From contig CAZTKT010000040.1 of the NCBI GenBank assembly GCA_964614265.1, forward strand, positions 1 through 5,843: a DNA stretch of 5,843 bases, in the 5' to 3' direction. Position 1 is the first letter of the stretch. The number at the start of each line of letters is the position of its first letter. The notes below the pieces were generated by a model. The model worked only from the letters and a program-made list of their open reading frames with translations, did not search any database and was not told the origin of the DNA. Positions 1 to 5,843 of the stretch are shown piece after piece. This stretch comes from JACQKD01 sp964614265 (GTDB taxonomy: Bacteria > Patescibacteriota > Minisyncoccia > Phycocordibacterales > UBA918). Both the position numbers and the translations under genes were made by a program.

Positions 1-50
1 GGTTTCAAAAGTATCTTGTATTGAAGCCGTGAGATGGGAGGTGTGGAGAG

Positions 51-78
51 TTACCACCCCAATGGGTCATGCTATACT
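51..78 (+). promoter_or_regulatory. Predicted sigma-70-type promoter of dnaE, extended -10
   Basis: The -10 is TATACT at 73-78, preceded by TG at 70-71, which makes an extended -10 (TGCTATACT). A weak -35, TTACCA (51-56, 4 of 6 matches to TTGACA), lies 16 bp upstream. Transcription would start around 84-88, so the message would begin at or a few bases before ATG 88. No Shine-Dalgarno sequence precedes 88, which fits a leaderless mRNA. The promoter lies inside the longer open frame from ATG 34 and so argues against that start. This is pattern recognition only; the -10 is strong and the -35 poor. Confidence 0.6.
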
Positions 79-87
79 GCTTCTACC

Positions 88-3000
88 ATGTCTTCCTTCG
101 TTCATCTTCACACACACAGTCACTATTCACTCCTTAATGCCCTGCCGACAGTGCGTGAGCTGGTCGAGGCTGCAAAAGAGGATGGCATGACTGCGCTCGC
201 CTTGACCGACAACGGCAATCTCTACGGTGCGGTTGAGTTTTATCAAACCTGCAAAAAAGAAGGGGTGAAACCGATCATTGGGATTGATGCATATCTAGCA
301 CCACGCACTCGAAATGATCGAGAACCAAACATCGACAAACCACGGGCACGCGTCATCCTCCTCGCAAAAAATACCAACGGGTACAAACACCTGATCAAGA
401 TTGTTACTGATTCATACCTCACTGGCTTCTACTATCGTCCGCGCCTCGACCATGCGCTCATCGAGCAATACAAAGACGATCTGATCTGCATTATTCCCTC
501 ATTTGCAGGAGAGACTTCGCATGCACTCAAGGCCGGAGATACTGAAAAAGCGCATGCTCTTGTCTCATGGTACAAAAGTCAGTTTGGTGCTGATTGTTAT
601 CTGGAGATCACACATCATCCGGAAATACCCGGGCACATGGAGCTCATGGGGCGCATCCGAGAGCTCGCCGAGGGCACGCAGACACCACTGGTGGCCGCCC
701 ACGATGTCTATTATCTCAATCCGGACGATCGTCTCGCGCGTGAAACGATGGTCAAAATCCAAACCGGCGGAACGGTCGAGACAACGAGTGAATTTGATGA
801 GTATGAGGAAGATTTTTCATTTATTTCTCAAGAGAAAGCAAAGGAGTATTTTCGCGATATACCAGAGGCGCTCGCAAACACAGTGAACATTGCGGAGATG
901 TGCACGGTCGAGATAGAGATCGGCAATTGGTACTTCCCCGACTATCAGATCGAAAGTGGACGAACACCAGAGGATGAGCTCACGGCACTCACCTATGCGG
1001 GCATCACCTGGCGTGGACTCGATCCGAAAGATCCAGTGATCGCTGAGCGCATCACCTACGAGCTCGATATCATCAAGATGAAGGGGTACGCAAAATACTT
1101 TCTCGTTGTCGGTGATCTCCTCACTGAGGCACGGAAGCGAAAGATCCTTACAACCATCCGTGGTTCTGTTGCAGGCTCTCTGGTCACCTATGTGTTGGGG
1201 ATCACCAACGTAGATCCGATCGAATACAAGCTCCCCTTTGAGCGCTTCCTCAATCCAGAGCGCCCGTCTGCACCGGACATCGACATGGACTATGCCGACA
1301 ATAGACGGGACGAGATCATCGAGTACGCAAAAGAAAAATATGGTGCGGACAAAGTCGCGCAGATTGGTACATTTGGAAAAATGCTCGCGCGCGCTGTCGT
1401 GCGTGACGTCGCCCGCGCACTCAATTACCCGTATGCGACCGGCGACCGGATCGCAAAACTCATCCCGATGGGTTCACAGGGGTTCCCGATGACGATTGAC
1501 CGCGCGCTTGAGATAGAACCAGATCTGAAGGAGCTGTATGAAAAAGATGCCGAGACAAAAGAAGTCATTAATCTCGCGAAAAAAATTGAGGGGCGGGTGC
1601 GACACGTCGGCGTGCATGCCGCTGGTGTCGTCATCGCGCCCACACCACTCACTGACTATGTCCCACTCCAATATGAACCAAAATCAGACAAGGACACCGG
1701 CGGTAATCTCATCACTCAGTACGACATGCACACCGTCGGCGAGGATGGAGTGGGTCTATTAAAGTTTGATTTCCTCGGAATCAAAAACCTCTCCATCCTC
1801 GCTGATGCAGTTGAGCGCGTGCGAGCGATACGTGAAGTCGAGGTCGACATCGAACACATTCCCCTCTCTGATCAGAAGACCTTCGAGATGCTCGCACGCG
1901 GAGAAACCATGGGTCTCTTCCAGCTCAATGGCTCCGGCATGACCCACTTCTTAAAAGACCTCCGGCCGTCATCAATCCATGATATCAATGCCATGGTTGC
2001 GCTCTATCGTCCTGGCCCGATGGAATCAATCCCCCAATACATCGAGCGCAAGCACAACTCCTACCTCATTTCCTACATCGACCCACGCCTCGAGAAAATC
2101 CTTGACCGCTCTTACGGCGTCGTCACCTACCAAGATGACGTCCTTATGATCGCACGCGAGCTTGCCGGATATTCATGGCTTGAAGCAGACATGTTGCGTA
2201 AAGCAATGGGAAAGAAAATCCCAAAAGTCATGGCCGCTGAAAAAGAAAAACTGTTATCGGGATTTTCCGAACACGGCAAACTCTCACGTACCATCGGTGA
2301 GCGTTTGTGGAAACTCATTGAACCATTTGCCGCCTACGGTTTCAACAAAGCACATGCCGCAAGCTATGGACGAGTCGCCTATCAGACTGCGTACATGAAG
2401 GCCAACTTTCCCGTTGAATACATGTCTGCCGTCCTCACTGCAGACTCCGGCAATGTAGAAAAAATATCTGAGATCATCCATGAGTGTGAGCGAATGGGTA
2501 TTGAGATACTCCCCCCGGACATCAACGAAAGCTTCGCTGACTTCTCGGTCGTACCACATGCAGAAAAGAAAATTATTCGTTTCGGCCTCACGACAATCAA
2601 AAATTTTGGTGCTGGAATTTCAGACGCGATCATCAAGGAACGTAAGGCCCAGGGACCATACAAATCCCTTGCCGACTTCCTCGGGCGTGTGCATGATAAG
2701 AATCTCAATAAAAAATCCCTCGAGGCACTTATCATGGCCGGTGCATTTGATCGGTTCTTTGAGCGAGGAGTACTCCTGGCACACATGGACTATCTACTTG
2801 AATTTAGTCGTGAGCACACGCTTGCCCAGACCTCCGGACACGATTCCCTTTTTGCGACGCTTGCATCAGAGGTACCGATGGAACTTACACTGAAACCCAC
2901 AGATCCCGCCTCCGCAAGCCAGAAGCTTCTCTGGGAAAAAGAGCTCCTCGGCGTCTTTGTCTCGGGACACCCGCTCGATACATTCCGTGAACAGATGAAA

Positions 3001-3291
3001 AAATATCAACGTATCAGTGATGTCGCCACCGACGAACGGGAAGGTATCCCCGTCACCGCCGCAGGCCTCATTGAAGAGGTAAAGGAAATCATGACAAAAA
3101 AAGGTGAGCGGATGGCATTTATTCGTCTCGCTGATTGGGATACTGCTATCGAGATGGTGATCTTCCCCTCCCTTCTCAAAGAGAAACATGAGGTGCTCAA
3201 AACACAAAACACCATCGCCGTGAAAGGCCGTCTCTCCTTTCGCAACGGACAACCTTCGATTGTTGCGGAGATGGTGAAGATGTTAGCGTAG
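88..3291 (+). CDS. dnaE: DNA polymerase III alpha subunit (replicative polymerase, DnaE1 type)
   Basis: Catalytic subunit of the cytoplasmic replicase, extending DNA 5'->3' from dNTPs. Numbering is from ATG 88 (1067 aa). The N-terminal PHP domain (about 1-270) opens with HLHTHSHYSLL. The palm has RGSVAGSL (358-365) and PDIDMDY, giving catalytic D399 and D401, with the third acid D561 in KFDFLG; these match E. coli D401, D403 and D555. Later blocks are RHVGVHAAGVVIAP, YRPGPMESIPQYI, YQDDVLMIARELAG (681 on) and FNKAHAASYG (752 on). A helix-hairpin-helix follows (about 837-868), then a clamp-binding motif HDSLF (918-922) and an OB fold (about 987-1067). It ends there, so it lacks the C-terminal tau-binding region of the 1160-aa E. 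coli protein. Several PHP metal ligands are replaced, so proofreading by this domain is doubtful. The open frame extends up to an ATG at 34, but 88 is preferred: homology starts there, and a promoter occupies 51-78. It ends with tandem in-frame stops TAG TAA (3289-3294). Identity is near certain; the start is likely. Confidence 0.97.
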   Translation: MSSFVHLHTHSHYSLLNALPTVRELVEAAKEDGMTALALTDNGNLYGAVEFYQTCKKEGVKPIIGIDAYLAPRTRNDREPNIDKPRARVILLAKNTNGYKHLIKIVTDSYLTGFYYRPRLDHALIEQYKDDLICIIPSFAGETSHALKAGDTEKAHALVSWYKSQFGADCYLEITHHPEIPGHMELMGRIRELAEGTQTPLVAAHDVYYLNPDDRLARETMVKIQTGGTVETTSEFDEYEEDFSFISQEKAKEYFRDIPEALANTVNIAEMCTVEIEIGNWYFPDYQIESGRTPEDELTALTYAGITWRGLDPKDPVIAERITYELDIIKMKGYAKYFLVVGDLLTEARKRKILTTIRGSVAGSLVTYVLGITNVDPIEYKLPFERFLNPERPSAPDIDMDYADNRRDEIIEYAKEKYGADKVAQIGTFGKMLARAVVRDVARALNYPYATGDRIAKLIPMGSQGFPMTIDRALEIEPDLKELYEKDAETKEVINLAKKIEGRVRHVGVHAAGVVIAPTPLTDYVPLQYEPKSDKDTGGNLITQYDMHTVGEDGVGLLKFDFLGIKNLSILADAVERVRAIREVEVDIEHIPLSDQKTFEMLARGETMGLFQLNGSGMTHFLKDLRPSSIHDINAMVALYRPGPMESIPQYIERKHNSYLISYIDPRLEKILDRSYGVVTYQDDVLMIARELAGYSWLEADMLRKAMGKKIPKVMAAEKEKLLSGFSEHGKLSRTIGERLWKLIEPFAAYGFNKAHAASYGRVAYQTAYMKANFPVEYMSAVLTADSGNVEKISEIIHECERMGIEILPPDINESFADFSVVPHAEKKIIRFGLTTIKNFGAGISDAIIKERKAQGPYKSLADFLGRVHDKNLNKKSLEALIMAGAFDRFFERGVLLAHMDYLLEFSREHTLAQTSGHDSLFATLASEVPMELTLKPTDPASASQKLLWEKELLGVFVSGHPLDTFREQMKKYQRISDVATDEREGIPVTAAGLIEEVKEIMTKKGERMAFIRLADWDTAIEMVIFPSLLKEKHEVLKTQNTIAVKGRLSFRNGQPSIVAEMVKMLA

Positions 3292-3337
3292 TAAAACTAG
3301 CGTAATCAAAAAAGTATTTGAATGGTCGTGCCCCCCA
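3292..3337. other. Convergent intergenic gap, no clear terminator
   Basis: This 46-bp gap separates the 3' ends of dnaE and the minus-strand gene. On the minus strand a run of six T (3309-3314) follows the stop by about 24 nt, and a G-rich stretch lies between, but I find no stem longer than 3-4 bp. Around the dnaE stop, TAGT-AAA-ACTA (3289-3299) is a 4-bp stem with no T-run after it. A 7-bp direct repeat TAGCGTA (3284-3290 and 3298-3304) is probably chance. Termination may be factor-dependent, or may rely on the T-run for the minus transcript. Confidence 0.5.
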
Positions 3338-5718
3338 CTAATAGAGTGCCTGTATCTCAGCGACACCCTGCAGACACTCCGGTCTATGCCCATCATCCAA
3401 CACGCCACAGAGTTTTTTTGCATCTGCCTCTTTCAAACCCTCAAAAATAAATTCTTGTGCAGCGGAAGAAATACACAACGCATAGTCACTCACTTGAGAC
3501 ACAAAGGGAGTACACACCTTCTCTGCCACAGAGACGGATCCTTGTGCACTCTGTGTGGCAAACAAACCAATACTCCCAATACATGCCCTCTTAAGATCAC
3601 CAGAAAAGGTCTCACATATCCGCATAGTTGCAGCCGAATCACCGTTAGTATGAGAGGCCGAGAAAAGTGCGTAGTTACGAACACATGCCGCTTGAAATTG
3701 TGGCATAGTAGTACAGAAATTTGCCGACCCCGCCACACCCACCGTTTGCGCATTAATGTCACCCTCCCTCACACCCGTGTAGTACTCCATAAAGACTCCA
3801 TCAGCACAATACTCACGTTCTGTTTCCGACATTGAGGCGCAGACATCGAGAGCAGGAACGATCTCACCCTTCCAGTCCAATATCCCATGACCAATACCAT
3901 GGATACATGACGCAACTCTTCCCGGTGGAGACAACGTATTACAACTCTCTCTTCCGAGCGGAATGGCCTTCACTCCCTCTTTTCTAATAAGTTCTTCCAG
4001 AAGCCCGTGATAACAACCGAATGCAAAGTGTCCATCGCAAATAGCAAATCCTTGTACACCGAGCTCATCGTATATAGCACGCCCAAGCATATGCGCAAGG
4101 TCATGACCTGCTACTTGATTCGTTCCCCAGCGTTCTATCAGGTAGGCATACGTTTTGCGCACACCACTCCCAATTATCTTTTTTTTTATGAGCTCAATAT
4201 CTGCACTTGAGGCACTGGTAGTTTGATTCGACAGTGGCGGTATTACCGTTGATACCGTGCGGATGTTCCCGGGCACATGAAACATATCAAAGCATTCTGT
4301 GCGCCGACCCTCTTCACGCACAAAGGAACAAAAATTTCCTTTCTGTTCAACGGTACTCCCATACGAGCTGATCATGCCAAATAGTGTCTGGTAGCAGGCG
4401 TTTGCTTTAGGTGACTTTTTCTCGCTGAGGTAGGCACATATCTCGTACGACATATTTTCTCTATCGCCGACGGAAAACGCTGCGGGTACAAGGGAGAGGA
4501 GACATTCTGTCTTCCATGCCCCCGTTGCATTGTCACAAAGTGACACCGCCGTGTCTGTCTTCCCCTGTGTCTGTGGATGAATCTGTCGCGCAAAGTTGTT
4601 ATAGCATAGCTCTTTGTATGCCAGAGGTACCACCGCATCACACTGCTGTGCAACCTGACGCAAATCGCCATCAAATAATTGATACATGAGCGAGGCTTGA
4701 TTTGACCAGCATCCACCTCGATATTTATCTGGGACCGCATTGCAAGGATAATAGGGATCCGTCTTTTTCACCATACGATTAGGAGATGGCTTTCCATCGT
4801 GTACACCAAAAATATTCTCCATAAACACCCCGTCATAACAATTAAATGCTGGAATCGTAGCATCAGTCGTCACAAGCGTATCGCACAGCGAAAGCGCAGG
4901 GAGCATTTCGTACTCTTTCCAAGCGAGTAACCCATGTCCCGCGGCATGTATACACTGCGTAAAAACCTGTGGACCCGCATCTTTACAACGCTGTACTGCC
5001 TTTGTGACACCAGTGAGACCGCGATCTGCAAGTAAATTGAGAATCACCCCATGGTAACAAGCGCTCAGAAACGACTCATTACAATACTGCAGTGCATCTT
5101 CACCATACCGTTCATACGCCACATACCCAATTTCGTGAACAAGAAGATGCGTCTCTCCTGTAAAGGGCAAACCAGATCGTTGCATGTAATCAAGTGCCTC
5201 TGTCGGCCCATACGTCTCCGCCATCCTTCGTACAATTTTTGCTTGCACAGTTGGGTTCTTTTCTGCTAAAAGTTCAGCGACCTCTGGAGGCATGGCCCCT
5301 GTCTGCGCTAGGGAACTATCTGCATGCCTAGAGGTAAATAATATTTGTACCCGTTCTAGTAGTCCCCGCTTTTTCACTATGATACTCCCCCGACGGTGTG
5401 GCTGTACGTGATCATGATATCCCCATTCTTTTGCCTCTGTAAATCTAAAATTCCATGACTCCCCGGCATTGATCGCATGTAACGGATCAAACCCTGATAA
5501 AAATTCATGGGTTGGGTGGGGATCAGATGCCGGCCAACTTTGGCGACTGCTCCTATTTATAAATTGAATACTGTCCCCCTGACCAATCTCAATCTGCACA
5601 GGAGAAAATCCACTGTCTGTAATCGTCACTATATACGTCGTATGCACATACTGCCCAACTACAAAAAAATACCTACAAGCAATACCACAACAACAGATAA
5701 ACGTATTATATGTTTCAT
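3338..5718 (-). CDS. Exported cupredoxin-like protein with duplicated Cys/His-rich modules; apparent -1 frameshift near the start
   Basis: Function unknown. Numbering assumes start at ATG 5718 and repair of the T tract at 5663-5669 (793 aa). Residues 1-19 (MKHIIRLSVVVVLLVGIFF) form a signal peptide or membrane anchor, so the rest should lie outside the membrane. Residues 29-117 look like a cupredoxin beta-sandwich (VTITDSGFSP, GESWNFRFTEAKEWGYHDH, RGSIIV), but the usual Cys-His-Met loop reads YHDHVQPHRRG with no Cys. Two homologous modules follow (about 162-480 and 508-793), each with HxxxH, CYHG, CxHxxGHG and DGVFME, then C-x(9-13)-C helical hairpins. A Ser/Thr/Pro-containing linker joins them. 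All 30 Cys lie in the modules. As sequenced, the uninterrupted frame runs from ATG 5779 to stop 3338-3340 (813 codons), but that ATG sits in the promoter and its first 39 codons look non-native. I recall similar hypothetical proteins in Patescibacteria; a role in copper or redox handling is only a guess. Confidence 0.85.
3341..4198 (-). other. Second Cys/His module (copy B) of the exported protein
   Basis: Residues about 508-793 in corrected numbering. Key residues are H539 and H543, C561, C569-Y-H-G, C593, C605-x-H607 with G610-H611-G612, C627, C638 and DGVFME ending at E645. The first five positions lie exactly 348 residues after those of copy A, and the CxHxxGHG block 349 after. There are 14 Cys, ending with CGVLDDGHRPEC close to the C-terminus. 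It lacks the PYYPC segment of copy A, and sequence identity outside the motifs is modest, so the duplication is old. Confidence 0.75.
4280..5236 (-). other. First Cys/His module (copy A) of the exported protein
   Basis: Residues about 162-480 in corrected numbering. Key residues are H191 and H195 (HxxxH), C213, C221-Y-H-G, C245, C256-x-H258 with G261-H262-G263, C279, C294 and the DGVFME block ending at E301. Four further Cys pairs follow a PYYPC segment; with that pair there are 16 Cys in all. The hairpins such as CDAVVPLAYKELC and CDNATGAWKTEC look like short helix-turn-helix units closed by disulphides. Copy B repeats the same order. Confidence 0.75.
5659..5718 (-). other. Signal-peptide reading frame ending at a 7-T tract and TAG stop
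   Basis: From ATG 5718-5716 the codons give MKHIIRLSVVVVLLVGIFL and then TAG (5661-5659). This has a short basic N-region and about 12 hydrophobic residues, a classic signal peptide. The tract of seven T (A on the plus strand, 5663-5669) sits just before the stop. Adding one T gives ...GIFFVVGQYV, continuous with the cupredoxin frame. The zero-frame codons ATT TTT TTG form the slippery heptamer T TTT TTG, and a -1 slip also reaches that frame. The seven T and the stop are read directly; whether they are biological or a sequencing error cannot be decided here. Confidence 0.8.
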
Positions 5719-5757
5719 GGAAGCTGTGGGAGACAAAGATGCATTGCCTATTTTTGG

Positions 5758-5786
5758 ATAATAACAGAAGTACGCCCATCGGACAA
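5758..5786 (-). promoter_or_regulatory. Predicted sigma-70-type promoter of the cupredoxin-like gene
   Basis: On the minus strand, TTGTCC (5786-5781) is separated by exactly 17 bp from TATTAT (5763-5758; 5 of 6 matches to TATAAT). A TG one base before the -10 makes it extended. Transcription would start near 5751, giving a leader of about 33 nt before ATG 5718. The ATG at 5779 falls within the spacer and would not be in the message, which supports 5718 as the start. No strong Shine-Dalgarno sequence is seen before 5718. Confidence 0.6.
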
Positions 5787-5843
5787 TGCGGTCTAATACC
5801 CTTTTCGGGAGGCTATTCTTCCTTTCCTCTGAGCACCTCCTCA
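5787..5843. other. Non-coding flank upstream of the minus-strand gene
   Basis: This stretch lies upstream of the -35 of the minus-strand gene and runs to the window edge. I see no open frame, tRNA or convincing hairpin. A GGAGG sequence on the minus strand near 5836-5842 has no suitably spaced start codon in the window. Confidence 0.4.

Noticed and set aside
37..60. Hairpin GGTG/CACC overlapping the dnaE -35 region, possible operator or upstream terminator
   Set aside because: The stem is only 4 bp (about 6 with a bulge), with a long loop and no T-run; expected by chance.
503..886. Overlapping 127-codon open frame inside dnaE, plus the other overlapping frames on both strands
   Set aside because: They lie within strongly conserved dnaE or the minus-strand gene, have unnatural compositions and show no recognisable domain; they are shadows.
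3289..3314. Rho-independent terminator between the two genes
   Set aside because: The only stem (TAGT/ACTA) is 4 bp and has no T-run on its strand; the minus-strand T-run has no adequate hairpin before it.
5719..5779. Native N-terminus encoded from ATG 5779 in the long minus-strand frame
   Set aside because: The ATG lies in the spacer of the predicted promoter, and the 39 residues before the junction hold an odd Cys cluster (CCC, C) with an Arg in the hydrophobic stretch. The overlapping frame gives a far better signal peptide.
5836..5842. GGAGG on the minus strand at the window edge, possible ribosome binding site
   Set aside because: No ATG, GTG or TTG at proper spacing opens a credible frame within the window.

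Overview
The window holds two large protein genes that converge on a 46-bp gap, plus short flanks. The plus strand carries dnaE, the catalytic alpha subunit of the replicative DNA polymerase III. The minus strand carries a large exported, cysteine-rich protein with an N-terminal cupredoxin-like domain. Base composition is moderate and looks alike in both genes. Both read through with standard bacterial stops and no in-frame TGA. I see no tRNA, rRNA, CRISPR array or mobile element.

The organism looks like a Candidate Phyla Radiation (Patescibacteria, probably Parcubacteria-like) bacterium. This is inference from memory of family features, not a database result. The DnaE is compact (about 1067 aa, ending at the OB fold) and has a TTIRGSVAGS palm motif where GPGRGSxAGS is usual. 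The dnaE promoter has a TGCTATACT extended -10. The minus-strand protein resembles cupredoxin/Cys-rich hypothetical proteins that I recall from such genomes. The absence of TGA-as-sense argues against the code-25 lineages (Gracilibacteria, Absconditabacteria).

Layout: 1-87 is upstream DNA with a promoter (51-78) whose predicted start of transcription falls at or just before the dnaE ATG at 88, implying a leaderless or nearly leaderless mRNA. 88-3291 is dnaE. 3292-3337 is the convergent gap. 3338-5718 (minus) is the exported protein, with its promoter at 5758-5786. 5787-5843 is non-coding as far as visible.

The most interesting point is the start of the minus-strand gene. The long open frame begins at an ATG (5779) that lies inside the spacer of a good promoter, and it has a poor N-terminus. 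An ATG at 5718, in another frame, encodes a textbook signal peptide that runs into a 7-T tract and a stop. One extra T, or a -1 ribosomal slip on U UUU UUG, joins it exactly to the cupredoxin domain. So the gene is phase-variable, uses recoding or transcriptional slippage, or contains a homopolymer sequencing error. The rest of the protein is a tandem duplication (offset 348 aa) of a His/Cys module followed by repeated C-x(9-13)-C hairpins. In all it has 30 cysteines that fall into 15 consecutive pairs. Its function is unknown to me. The two genes show no functional link.
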